A stretch of 64,000 bases of DNA from NCBI RefSeq assembly GCF_900162685.1, contig NZ_LT727828.1, positions 2,210,453 through 2,274,452 of the forward strand, in the 5' to 3' direction. The position numbers and the translations under genes are program-made. Shown piece after piece: positions 17,522-25,479 of the stretch. Below the pieces are notes generated by a model, which searched no databases, was not told the origin of the DNA, and saw only the letters and a program-made list of their open reading frames with translations. Every line of letters starts with the position of its first letter. The first letter of the stretch is position 1. Source of the stretch: Terribacillus halophilus (GTDB lineage Bacteria; Bacillota; Bacilli; Bacillales; Amphibacillaceae).

Positions 17522-17553
17522 GCGACTGCACCCTATGGTGCAGTCGCTTTTTT
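17522..17553 (+). terminator. TPP riboswitch expression-platform terminator
   Basis: The perfect 11-bp stem GCGACTGCACC / GGTGCAGTCGC with a CTAT loop is followed by six T. It lies between the aptamer and ykoF. Confidence 0.92.
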
Positions 17554-17578
17554 CATGCAAAAAATAGGAGGATCTGTA

Positions 17579-18181
17579 ATGGAGAATGTTTGTGGAACAA
17601 GCCGCATTGCCGGCTGCAGTTTTTCGATTTACCCGATGGCAGACAAATTTAAGGAAATTATTTTAGACGCACTTAATCAAGTAGACACGTCAAAGGTATG
17701 GATAGAAACAGACGATGTGACTACACTTGTGCGCGGAAGAATCCCTCATGTATTTGATGTTACATCCGCAATTTTTTTAGCGGCCGCAAAAACAGATGAA
17801 CACGTTGTTTTTAATGGCACCTATTCAATCGGCTGTCCAGGCGATTCAACTGGCGATGTGTATATGGCCGAAGACGAAACAAAACAGAACATGCCCAACA
17901 TAAAAGATATAAAACTGGAAACCGCCTCTAAATTTTCTCTCTATCCGTTAGGCGGCGGTAATTATATGGATACCATTTATACACAAATTGAAAATATGCG
18001 AGCTCGAGGGATTACGGTATCGAAATCACACTACTCCACTCGTCTCGATGGCAATGCATACGATGTATTTGTAGGATTGGAGCACGTCTTTACCGAAACA
18101 GAAGCATCTGGTTCTTCTCATACTGTGATGACAGTTACCATGTCGGCAAACAGTCCTTCTGCCAAAGGAGCAACCAAATGA
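17579..18181 (+). CDS. ykoF: YkoF-type thiamine/HMP-binding protein
   Basis: YkoF binds thiamine or its hydroxymethylpyrimidine moiety and accompanies the YkoEDC transporter. The 200-aa length equals that of B. subtilis YkoF. The repeated ferredoxin-like fold is suggested by the two similar halves GCSFSIYPMADKFKEIILDAL and SKFSLYPLGGGNYMDTIYTQI (each 20-21 residues, shown here only in part as a pattern). The ATG has TAGGAGG 8 bases upstream. It ends in a 4-base ATGA overlap with ykoE. Confidence 0.93.
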   Translation: MENVCGTSRIAGCSFSIYPMADKFKEIILDALNQVDTSKVWIETDDVTTLVRGRIPHVFDVTSAIFLAAAKTDEHVVFNGTYSIGCPGDSTGDVYMAEDETKQNMPNIKDIKLETASKFSLYPLGGGNYMDTIYTQIENMRARGITVSKSHYSTRLDGNAYDVFVGLEHVFTETEASGSSHTVMTVTMSANSPSAKGATK

Positions 18182-18756
18182 AGAACTGGCGTATGAAAGA
18201 TATTGTCGTCATGGCAGCACTAGCTGTCGTATTTGGGATTGTGTACTTGGTATTTCTCCCTGTCAACGTTGTAATGATGGGACTGATTGGACCCATTGGA
18301 ACAGACATTATTTTTGGAGTTTGGTTCCTTGTATCCATTGTTGCTGCTTATATTATTCAAAAGCCTGGCGTTGCGCTTATTTCGGAGACAATCGCTGGAA
18401 TTGTTGAAGTGCTAATTGGCAGCAGTGTCGGACCGATTGTTATTCTTTCTGCTGTCGTCCAGGGGTTTGGGGCGGAAGCTGCTTTTACTATAACCCGTTA
18501 TCGTTCTTATCACGTATTTGTCCTGATGGGAGCCGGCATAGGAGCAGCGATTACAAGTTTTATCTGGGGATATTTCCGCGGCGGTTTCACTGCCCTAGAT
18601 CCCTCTTATGTTGTACTTATGCTGGTTGTGCGCATCATTAGCGGTGCGGTAATCAGTGGTTTAATCGGTAAAGCAATCAGTGAGGCGCTAGCCAAAACAG
18701 GCACATTGACGAGCTTCCCGCTCGGCAAAACCTATCGCCAGCGAAAAGCCGGATGA
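18178..18756 (+). CDS. ykoE: ECF transporter S component, thiamine/HMP (YkoE)
   Basis: This 192-aa integral membrane substrate-binding subunit has about six hydrophobic helices and a basic tail. It starts MKNWRMKDIVVMAALAVVFG, the usual S-component N-terminal helix that contacts the energising module. Because it sits under a TPP riboswitch between ykoF and the ATPase gene, its substrate is a thiamine precursor or thiamine. Translational coupling by ATGA on both sides. Confidence 0.93.
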   Translation: MKNWRMKDIVVMAALAVVFGIVYLVFLPVNVVMMGLIGPIGTDIIFGVWFLVSIVAAYIIQKPGVALISETIAGIVEVLIGSSVGPIVILSAVVQGFGAEAAFTITRYRSYHVFVLMGAGIGAAITSFIWGYFRGGFTALDPSYVVLMLVVRIISGAVISGLIGKAISEALAKTGTLTSFPLGKTYRQRKAG

Positions 18757-20360
18757 AAGATGTCCTGCTGGAAGTTAACCAATTGTCCGTTACATTTGAA
18801 GAGGAAAGCCACCCTACTCTAAATGAATTGAGCTTTAGCATAAAGAAAGGAGACAGCATTCTCTTACTAGGTCCAAGCGGCTCTGGCAAGAGCACGCTCA
18901 CTTATTGTTTAAATGGATTATATCCAAAAGAGCTTGACGGGGAAATGGGCGGAACAATATCATTCTCCGGCAAACCCCTTGATCAATATGCCAGCGGGCA
19001 GCTTAACTTAGAAGTCGGAACAGTATTTCAAGACCCAGAAACACAGTTTTGTATGCTGACAGTGGAAGATGAAGTTGCTTTTGGCTTGGAAAACAAGAAA
19101 ATGGCTCCCGAGCGAATGGATGCAGAAATCGAGCGGGTCCTCTCTCTTGTCGGGTTAGAGCATCGAAGAAAAGATACAATTCATACACTCTCTGGCGGAC
19201 AAAAACAAAAACTCGCTTTAGCAGCAGTTCTTGCGTTAAGCCCTAGTATGCTTATTCTCGATGAGCCAACAGCTAATCTGGATCCGGCCGCCAGCAAAGA
19301 GCTGGCAGAGACAATCTGTCAGCTGAAAAAGCAGCAAAATCTCACACTTCTAATAATCGAGCACAATATTGATTACTGGCTTCCGATAATCGATCGAACG
19401 ATAGTATTAGACCGAAATGGCTCCCTATTCTTTGATGGTGAGATGACAGAGGCAATCAATCAATATGATGCCGAACTCGAGCAGCGCGGGATTTGGCTCC
19501 CTGAGGTAACCCGATTTGCCAAAGATGCAAAGCTAGCAAAGCCATGGCCGATCACAGCCGATCAGCTGCCTAATGGATTAACTTTGCATGCAGCGAAACA
19601 AGCCGCTAACCACTTTGGTAAGATTATGTTACAGATTAATCACGGCAGCTTTAAAAGTAAAGATAAGCTCCTACTGGACATTCCATCACTTGCTATCCAT
19701 CAGGGGGAGTTTATCGCAATTACTGGCAAAAACGGCAGCGGAAAAACACTTCTATCCCAGATGATGACCGGCCTGCGAAAGTCCTCATCTGGAAAAATTG
19801 AATTTCTAGGCAAACAGCTCAAACGGTGGAAACAGGAGGAACTTTATCAGCAAATTGGGTACGTGTTTCAAAATCCAGAACATCAATTCCTATCTGACTC
19901 AGTTCTAGATGAAATTGCCTTTGGCCAACCGGCTAGTACAGCTAAAACGGAAAAATTAATAGACGAAATCCAGTTAGCCGAACATGCCGATAAACATCCT
20001 TTTCTGTTAAGTCAGGGTCAAAAAAGACGACTCAGTGTCGCTACGATGCTGGTTCATGAGCCGCAGCTGCTCGTACTGGATGAACCAACATTCGGCCAAG
20101 ACAGCACTACGACAGCTATGTTAATGCAGCAAGTGACGGCGCAGCATCAGCGCGGTTGTACAATTGTCATGATAACGCATGATATGGAGCTGGTTGATCG
20201 TTACGCATCTCGTGTCCTCCTTGTTAATGAAGGGAAAATTGTACTTGACGACACACCTGAAGCCATTTGGAAAACGGCCGATTTATCAGAATATGGGCTC
20301 TCTCTGCCCTTGAAAGAAGCTTATCAGCAACGAGAACTGAAGGTGAGCCTCCATGCATAA
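18753..20360 (+). CDS. ykoD: ECF transporter fused double ATPase (YkoD)
   Basis: The 535-aa protein carries two ABC ATPase domains in one chain. Domain 1 has Walker A GPSGSGKST, signature LSGGQKQKLALA and Walker B MLILDEPTANLD. Domain 2 has Walker A GKNGSGKTLL, a variant signature LSQGQKRRLSVA and Walker B LLVLDEPTFGQD. Each has its own Q-loop (VFQDPETQF, VFQNPEHQF). The pair replaces the usual EcfA1/EcfA2 and powers uptake through YkoE and YkoC. It overlaps ykoE by 4 bases and ykoC by 8. Confidence 0.95.
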   Translation: MKDVLLEVNQLSVTFEEESHPTLNELSFSIKKGDSILLLGPSGSGKSTLTYCLNGLYPKELDGEMGGTISFSGKPLDQYASGQLNLEVGTVFQDPETQFCMLTVEDEVAFGLENKKMAPERMDAEIERVLSLVGLEHRRKDTIHTLSGGQKQKLALAAVLALSPSMLILDEPTANLDPAASKELAETICQLKKQQNLTLLIIEHNIDYWLPIIDRTIVLDRNGSLFFDGEMTEAINQYDAELEQRGIWLPEVTRFAKDAKLAKPWPITADQLPNGLTLHAAKQAANHFGKIMLQINHGSFKSKDKLLLDIPSLAIHQGEFIAITGKNGSGKTLLSQMMTGLRKSSSGKIEFLGKQLKRWKQEELYQQIGYVFQNPEHQFLSDSVLDEIAFGQPASTAKTEKLIDEIQLAEHADKHPFLLSQGQKRRLSVATMLVHEPQLLVLDEPTFGQDSTTTAMLMQQVTAQHQRGCTIVMITHDMELVDRYASRVLLVNEGKIVLDDTPEAIWKTADLSEYGLSLPLKEAYQQRELKVSLHA

Positions 20361-21090
20361 CATCAACCCTAGTGTAAAAGCAGGTACGGTTACAATAGCC
20401 GCAATCGCCGTTGCATTTCTGTTTGACCCAGTTACCTTGCTGTTATACACCGGCTGGACAATGGCTGTCACCTTGCTGTTAGGGAAAATACAGATAAGAA
20501 AGTACTTCCTTTATCTGCTTCCCTTCACGATTTTTGCACTTGGCATGCTAGTTTCAACTTTGCTATTTGCGAAAACACCAGCGCATCCTTCTGTTACACA
20601 GCAGTTTCTATTCTGGAATTTACCATCGGAAACCGTGCAGGATGCACTGGCATTGGCTATTCGTGTATTCAGCTATGCCACGTTATCCCTCTTGTTTGTC
20701 CTGACGACCGACAAGGTAGCCTTTATTTTAAGCTTAATTCAGCAATGCCGTGTATCGCCTAAGCTTGCATACGGCATACTAGCCGGTTATCGTTTCTTGC
20801 CATTACTGACAAACGAATTAACCACCATTCGATCTGCCCACCTTGTTCGGGGAGCCAGAACAAAAACAAGCAGACTGACGAGATATAAACAATATACGAT
20901 TCCTTTGTTGGCAAGTGCTATTCGTAAAGCCGAAAGAACTGCCGTTGCCATGGAATCCAAAGGGTTCACCGGAGAAAGAGATCGAACATATTACCGCTCT
21001 TATCACATACGATGGACAGATTGGGTATTCGGTTTTGTCATGATTTGCGCGCTTGGCTTGTGCATTGTCTTTTCTAAATCGTTTCAGTAG
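20353..21090 (+). CDS. ykoC: ECF transporter T component (YkoC)
   Basis: This 245-aa membrane protein is the scaffold that couples the ATPases to the S component. The two cytoplasmic coupling motifs are visible: LVRGARTK and AMESKGFTG (the family's A-R-G type motifs). Hydrophobic spans flank them. It is the last gene of the TPP-controlled operon; no clear terminator follows before the next gene 42 bases on. Confidence 0.93.
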   Translation: MHNINPSVKAGTVTIAAIAVAFLFDPVTLLLYTGWTMAVTLLLGKIQIRKYFLYLLPFTIFALGMLVSTLLFAKTPAHPSVTQQFLFWNLPSETVQDALALAIRVFSYATLSLLFVLTTDKVAFILSLIQQCRVSPKLAYGILAGYRFLPLLTNELTTIRSAHLVRGARTKTSRLTRYKQYTIPLLASAIRKAERTAVAMESKGFTGERDRTYYRSYHIRWTDWVFGFVMICALGLCIVFSKSFQ

Positions 21091-21131
21091 CTGTCTGAAA
21101 GGTTATACTGGAGAAAAAAAGGAGCTTTAAC

Positions 21132-21794
21132 ATGTGCGGCAGATTTACACTACTCACGCCCTGGGAAGAACTTTTACGGACGTATGACGCTGTCTCGGAA
21201 ATAGAATCACTTGAGCCAAGCTACAACATAGCACCAACTCAACAAATAGCAGCAATCATTCATGATGGCAAAAAACGCAAGCTAGGAAGTTTGCGCTGGG
21301 GTCTAATTCCACCATGGGCACCAGATAAGAAAATCGGCAGCAAAATGATCAACGCCCGAGCTGAAACACTTCAGGAAAAACGCAGCTTCAAGAAAGCCTT
21401 TCAAAAACAGCGCTGCCTCATTCCTGCCGACAGCTTTTACGAATGGAAAACCAAAGACGGCAACAAGCAGCCCATGCGCATCCAGCGCAAGGACAAAACC
21501 CCTTTCGCCTTCGCCGGCCTCTGGGAGAAATGGCAAGACGACGATGGAAGCACCATCTACACCTGTACCATCATCACCACCGAAGCCAACAGCTTCATGC
21601 AACAAATCCATCACCGCATGCCCGTTATTTTACCAGCCAATTCACAAGCCATCTGGCTGGATCGGAATGAGCAGAATACAGAAACACTACAGCAAATACT
21701 GAAGCCTTTTTCAGAGGAATTGACTGCGTATCCCGTTTCCACATTAGTTAATTCGCCGAGGAATAATAGGGAGGAATTGATTAATCCATTGTGA
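21132..21794 (+). CDS. SRAP (SOS response-associated peptidase) protein, YedK/HMCES-like
   Basis: SRAP proteins covalently trap abasic sites in single-stranded DNA. Cys2 of MCGRFTLL is the crosslinking and self-processing residue. Also present are YNIAPTQQ (Asn), RWGLIPPWA, MINARAET (Glu region), CLIPADSFYEW and HHRMPVIL (His). Length 220 aa is normal. AGGAG precedes the ATG. A terminator follows, and the accessory type VII toxin region begins directly beyond it. Confidence 0.95.
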   Translation: MCGRFTLLTPWEELLRTYDAVSEIESLEPSYNIAPTQQIAAIIHDGKKRKLGSLRWGLIPPWAPDKKIGSKMINARAETLQEKRSFKKAFQKQRCLIPADSFYEWKTKDGNKQPMRIQRKDKTPFAFAGLWEKWQDDDGSTIYTCTIITTEANSFMQQIHHRMPVILPANSQAIWLDRNEQNTETLQQILKPFSEELTAYPVSTLVNSPRNNREELINPL

Positions 21795-21797
21795 GAG

Positions 21798-21826
21798 GAA
21801 GCATGTGTAGGGCATGCTTCTTTCTC
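21798..21826 (+). terminator. Terminator of the SRAP gene
   Basis: The stem GAAGCATG / CATGCTTC with a 7-base loop is followed by TTTCTC. Confidence 0.8.
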
Positions 21827-21840
21827 ATATAAAAACCGAA

Positions 21841-21873
21841 ACTCACGACTTGTAAATATCTAACATCGTTCAA
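21841..21873 (-). pseudogene. Extreme remnant of a serine recombinase start (copy A)
   Basis: A TTG at 21873 with GGGAGAG upstream opens a frame LNDVRYLQVVS. This parallels LNVVGYIRVST at the start of the recombinase relic at 24347, and the DNA upstream is shared over hundreds of bases. Only about ten codons survive before unrelated sequence at the edge of the SRAP gene. It is read as the left scar of a repeated unit. Confidence 0.5.
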
Positions 21874-21886
21874 CTTTTCACTCTCC

Positions 21887-22200
21887 CGTTATGGAAATTA
21901 AAATTTATGTAACGCTTTTAAACGAATAGCGAGTATTATACGACCGTCTCTAGGAAAAATACAACCCAAAATTTAAGTGCCAAGGCAATAAAACAACTCC
22001 CTTTCACATTACCAATTGTTTATAGCCACGAGCCTTGTCAATCTCGTTAGTTTGTCAGCCATTCCATATCATAACTATTCCTGCCATGTAAAATGTCATC
22101 TCGCCTATTTATCGTACTTCTCTCGCAAAGCAATTATTAAAACAGAATGCCTTGATGGTACTACCTTCATGAGTTATGAATTTCATGTAGACATTTTAAT
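21887..22200 (-). repeat. Non-coding repeat, copy A
   Basis: This segment shares blocks in order with copies B and C. The blocks are CGAGTATTATACGACCGTCT, GCCACGAGC.TTGTCA, TTAGTTTGT.AGCCA, ATGTCATCTCGCCTA.TTATCG and GTACTTCTC (minus-strand genes flank it). It holds a near-palindrome at 21887-21914 and, on the minus strand, a TATAAT box in GGTCGTATAATACTCG that could drive the recombinase gene that once followed. No protein is conserved across the copies. It follows the Imm33-like gene. Confidence 0.7.
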
Positions 22201-22325
22201 TTGTCCAAAGTTACATTCCTAACAAAAAGCACTTGTTGCCATTAGTAGACACAATCAAGCGCTTTATTCAGTGTTTTACTTCCTGTATAGTTTAGTTGTG
22301 TAACTATAAATTCCATAAATAAAAG

Positions 22326-22934
22326 CTATATTGAATCTTTTAAAACATCTACATCGTTTTCGTTTAATACTGCTTTTATTTCATTACCTTTAAAAACAAC
22401 CATATAGTCATTTGGTAAAGCAAGAACTTGAATGATTTCTGGTTTAATTTTTAGTAGTTGATAAGCATATAGAGCATACAACTCTGTAGTATTATTATCC
22501 TCTACAGGTCCTATATACCAACCTGAATCTCCTTTTTCAGCATCTCCATTTCTTTGTAAATATATTTTTTCGAGTTCTAGTACACCTTTAGAAAGTATGA
22601 TTTTATCACTAAATTTTATTGATAAACCATCTACATTCATATTTCTCAAAAAATGACCTTGTTCTAGTTGTACCCACAATGCTAAAGTTAAATCTTCTGT
22701 TATATCTTCAAATGGATTTTTAGAGTAGTCAGGAGTAGTCAATATAAAATTCCCAGTTTCTCTCTCCTGTAAATAATAGACGGACCAACCAACTTGTAAT
22801 GAGAATCCATGAATTAATTTATTACGGTCTACCTGTTCTAATATAGCAAACAAACTTTCTACTTGAGGTTCTAATTCTTTTTCAGCAGTCACTATAATGG
22901 TTTTACCCATAATACTCTTTTCAAATTTCTTCAT
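22326..22934 (-). CDS. Candidate immunity protein, Imm33/DUF2185-like
   Basis: This 202-aa soluble protein has a C-terminal part GDSGWYIGPVEDNNTTEL, YAYQLLKIKPEIIQVLALP and DYMVVFKGNEIKAVLNEND, which reads like the DUF2185/Imm33 domain found next to polymorphic toxins. The start overlaps the HNH toxin cassette stop by 4 bases (ATGA), the usual toxin-immunity coupling. It should neutralise that nuclease in the cytoplasm (inference). Its AT-rich codon use is unlike that of the secretion genes nearby, a sign of exchange. Confidence 0.72.
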   Translation of the reverse strand: MKKFEKSIMGKTIIVTAEKELEPQVESLFAILEQVDRNKLIHGFSLQVGWSVYYLQERETGNFILTTPDYSKNPFEDITEDLTLALWVQLEQGHFLRNMNVDGLSIKFSDKIILSKGVLELEKIYLQRNGDAEKGDSGWYIGPVEDNNTTELYALYAYQLLKIKPEIIQVLALPNDYMVVFKGNEIKAVLNENDVDVLKDSI

Positions 22935-24034
22935 TTCTTCAACCTCTCTTCTATAGCTATTTTTAGAGCTTCTCTAGCCTGTTTCTCTTTTTCAAGCATT
23001 TCCATTCTAACATTAACAGGAACCTCTCCCATCTTAGAATGTCCTTTCCAATCAGCCCAACTATGAGCTCCCTTAGATGCATTCGAAGATTTTCCAAGAC
23101 CAACAAAATTATCTTTTAGATTTAGAATTTCTATTTGTTGTTCTCTAGTTAACCTACTAAATCCATCCATTTCAGTTATTTCTTTCATTGAAACAATATG
23201 GTCTGCTTCAAACTTATCTACTTCATACCCGTACACTGGATCCACTTTAGGACCATCTGGATTAACCATTTTTCTTATATCGTTACTTGGTGTCTTTTTC
23301 CTCAAGTTTTTATATTCATCTTTTGTAACACCATTATCCGTACCCTTAGAAACCGCCCCAAGTCTATCCACTACCTTCGCAGTCCCTGCTTCTAGTTTAT
23401 TAAAATTACCGGGAGATGCAAACATTATGCCATTACCTGTTGCTAAGTTTGCTTGCGGGAACATATGGAGAACTTTTGTGATCCCCGCATCTCCCTTTTG
23501 TGCGACTTTGATTGCTTCTTCGCCGAGTTTATTTTTGAGAACGCTCGTAGAGTTCTTCACAGAATGACTGGCGTTTCTTAATCTGGATGATGTTTGCTGT
23601 CCTGCTGTTTCTACTAGTTGTTTCACTTTAGATGTTTGATGAGCGGTTTCACCTGCTAGTGAGGAGCTTAGTTTTGTTTTATTTAGTGCGCCCCCTAAGT
23701 CGACCACTTTATTAGTGGTGCGCGCTGTTCCTGTGAAGGTTGTTGCGGCTTTTCCTACCGGCAATATATCGACTGGTGCCAATATTCCTCGAGTCCAGCG
23801 CTCCGACGTATCCAGCTCCCGTCCAGATGCCCAGTCCTTCCCGGAAATAGCACTCCCCATTTCAACGCTCGCATAGGCGGCACCTAATACCGCTCCCGCC
23901 GGTGGACATACAACTGTAACGGCAACGGTAACGACAAGGGCGGCTATGTTAATCCAAAATTCCTTGGTGAATTGATCGTCTTCTATGGACTCATATTCGA
24001 AAGCTCGCGTGTTGACCGCAAATATCACAGCCAT
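22931..24034 (-). CDS. Headless toxin cassette: pre-toxin domain plus HNH nuclease
   Basis: The first 230 residues from AVNTRAFEYES to KGTDNG copy the middle of the full toxin at 25480-27246 with about 14 differences. They hold the pre-toxin PT-TG-like region with the hydrophobic stretch IAALVVTVAVTVVCPP. The last 133 residues are different: EADHIVSMKEI, QIEILNLKDNFVGLGKSSN and KGAHSWADWKGH, an HNH-type nuclease. The export head is missing. The start ATG at 24034 lies in recombinase-derived DNA with only a weak ribosome site. It is probably a silent cassette kept with its immunity gene. Confidence 0.75.
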   Translation of the reverse strand: MAVIFAVNTRAFEYESIEDDQFTKEFWINIAALVVTVAVTVVCPPAGAVLGAAYASVEMGSAISGKDWASGRELDTSERWTRGILAPVDILPVGKAATTFTGTARTTNKVVDLGGALNKTKLSSSLAGETAHQTSKVKQLVETAGQQTSSRLRNASHSVKNSTSVLKNKLGEEAIKVAQKGDAGITKVLHMFPQANLATGNGIMFASPGNFNKLEAGTAKVVDRLGAVSKGTDNGVTKDEYKNLRKKTPSNDIRKMVNPDGPKVDPVYGYEVDKFEADHIVSMKEITEMDGFSRLTREQQIEILNLKDNFVGLGKSSNASKGAHSWADWKGHSKMGEVPVNVRMEMLEKEKQAREALKIAIEERLKK

Positions 24035-24347
24035 ATTTCTTCAGCTCTCGTTGGATCAGCACCTTAACAATATCCGACCGCCATAATCGGCATGTGTTCA
24101 GCACTACCACATAATCAATTTGGGCAGACGAAAGGTGAGCCAACATCTCCTGTAAGCCCACCCTGTCAATTTCTAATGCTTCTTCATTTAGTCTTGCGCC
24201 ACTAATTCCTTCATCTCTAAAAATATGAATCTAGTTTAAGCCTTGTTCTTCACAGTATGCTTTAATTTCATCTTCTTGATATTTCAAGCTATATCCCTCT
24301 TTAGCTTGCCCTTGAGTGGAGACTCGTATATACCCAACAACGTTCAA
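24028..24347 (-). pseudogene. Serine recombinase relic (N-terminal catalytic part)
   Basis: A TTG start with GGAGGG 7 bases upstream opens LNVVGYIRVSTQGQAKEG, then SLKYQEDEIKAYCEEQGL. A TAG codon follows, and after it the frame resumes IFRDEGISGARLNEEALEID, GLQEMLAHLSSAQIDYVVV, LNTCRLWRSDIVKVLIQ and RELKKYGCD. The serine of R-V-S-T and the DEGISG and R-L-W-R segments mark a resolvase/large serine recombinase. The coding sequence then breaks and joins the toxin domain at TGCGGTCAACAC. Nonsense codon and loss of the C-terminus make it inactive. Confidence 0.85.
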
Positions 24348-24360
24348 CTTTTCACCCTCC

Positions 24361-24680
24361 CGTTACATAAATTTTAATTTTCGTAACGTTTTTTTACGAA
24401 TAGCGAGTATTATACGACCGTCTCTTGTAAAAATACAACCATAAGTTAATTTTCTTATACAATAAAACAGCACCTCTTTACGTTACCCATTGGTTATCGC
24501 CACGAGCTTTGTCATTGTCTTTAGTTTGTTAGCCAATACATGTCATAACTACCCCTACCATATAAAATGTCATCTCGCCTAATTATCGTACTTTTCTTAC
24601 TACCCAAGTATTAAAACGATACTCCATGATAGTACAACCATCATGAGCTTTCGATTCTCAAACAAATCACATTCTTATTG
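24361..24680 (-). repeat. Non-coding repeat, copy B
   Basis: This is the best-preserved partner of copy A, with the same blocks in the same order. It begins with the near-palindrome CGTTACATAA...TCGTAACG at 24361-24388, next to the recombinase start at 24347. A frame seen in copies A and C is interrupted by a stop here, so the conserved element is DNA or RNA, not protein. The TATAAT-like box on the minus strand is kept. Confidence 0.7.
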
Positions 24681-24739
24681 TCTCACTCAAAAATCTTCAC
24701 TTTTTATTATTCACTATCTTTATGTATCCGTATCGATAC

Positions 24740-24935
24740 CACCTTTAGCATTACGAGTTTTATCATTTTCATTAGTTTGTGTGTTTTGCAGTACCATAAG
24801 CCCTCTTGGCATGTAAGATGTCATCTCGTCTCGTTATCGTACTTCTCGCAATATTCAAATATTAAAATAAAACACCAATTATGGTAATACCTTCATAAGC
24901 TTTGAATTTCAAACTGGTCTCATTCACCTTGTTCT
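24740..24935 (-). repeat. Non-coding repeat, partial copy C
   Basis: Only the distal blocks are present: TTAGTTTGTGTGTTTTGCAG, GGCATGTAAGATGTCATCTC, CGTTATCGTACTTCTCGC and ACCTTCATAAGCTTTGAATT. The promoter and palindrome part seen in A and B is lacking. It lies directly after the terminator of the YezG-type gene, so copies C and B stand in tandem. Confidence 0.6.
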
Positions 24936-24944
24936 TACTTCACC

Positions 24945-24996
24945 AAAAATAAAAGCACTTGGTTGCCTTTTAGGTAACCAAGTGCTTTTATTTTTT
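24945..24996 (-). terminator. Terminator of the YezG-type immunity gene
   Basis: The long stem AAAATAAAAGCACTTGGTT / AACCAAGTGCTTTTATTTT has a short loop and A/T-rich outer arms. It closes the ess-toxin transcription unit. A decayed counterpart with AAAGCACTTG and CAAGCGCTTT follows the Imm33-like gene near 22225-22265. Confidence 0.85.
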
Positions 24997-25474
24997 ATTT
25001 TTCTTTAAATTCCTTCATTCTCTCTAATAAATTTAAATCTAGCTGTTCTTTGTTTTGACTTATATATTTATATTCAAAATACTTAATTCTATCTGTTGGA
25101 CCAAATTCACTTTCATGCCAATTTGTATAGTCAAAATGTACGTTTAATTTACCTGCATCATTTAATATTAATGTCACTGAAAACCACGGATCTTGGTCAT
25201 TATCAATAAATTTTTTTTGGAGTTCAACAGTAAGTTGAAATAATTTATGTAGTTCTTTATTATAAGTCCTCTTATCTACACTATATAACTTTGGAATATA
25301 ATGTGAAAAAATGTGTTGTTCCTCACCTTTTGGCGTAAAAAAGAAGAAAACTCCTCCTTCTCCCTCCTTAACTTCACCATTAAAATAGAAATTATCCCAT
25401 TCAGTTGGAATCATATCATTAACCTGTTGTGCAATTTCTTTATATAACTCGTTTAATTCTGTTTCAAAACTCAT
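24995..25474 (-). CDS. YezG-family (DUF600) immunity protein
   Basis: The 159-aa protein matches the YezG pattern: ELYKEIAQQVNDMIPTEWD, FFFFTPKGEEQHIFSHYIP, LHKLFQLTVELQKKFI, DPWFSVTLILNDAGKLNVHF. YezG is the antitoxin of the secreted YeeF nuclease of B. subtilis. Here it lies 5 bases after the stop of a YeeF-like toxin and should bind its C-terminal nuclease. AGGAGG lies 9 bases before the ATG at 25474. Confidence 0.9.
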   Translation of the reverse strand: MSFETELNELYKEIAQQVNDMIPTEWDNFYFNGEVKEGEGGVFFFFTPKGEEQHIFSHYIPKLYSVDKRTYNKELHKLFQLTVELQKKFIDNDQDPWFSVTLILNDAGKLNVHFDYTNWHESEFGPTDRIKYFEYKYISQNKEQLDLNLLERMKEFKEK

Positions 25475-25479
25475 CAATA

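Noticed and set aside
22016-22222. Plus-strand open frame in repeat copy A with CHLAYLSYFS, echoed in copy C at 24678-24887
   Set aside because: The parallel frame in copy B has a stop codon, there is no ribosome site, and the similarity is explained by the DNA repeat.
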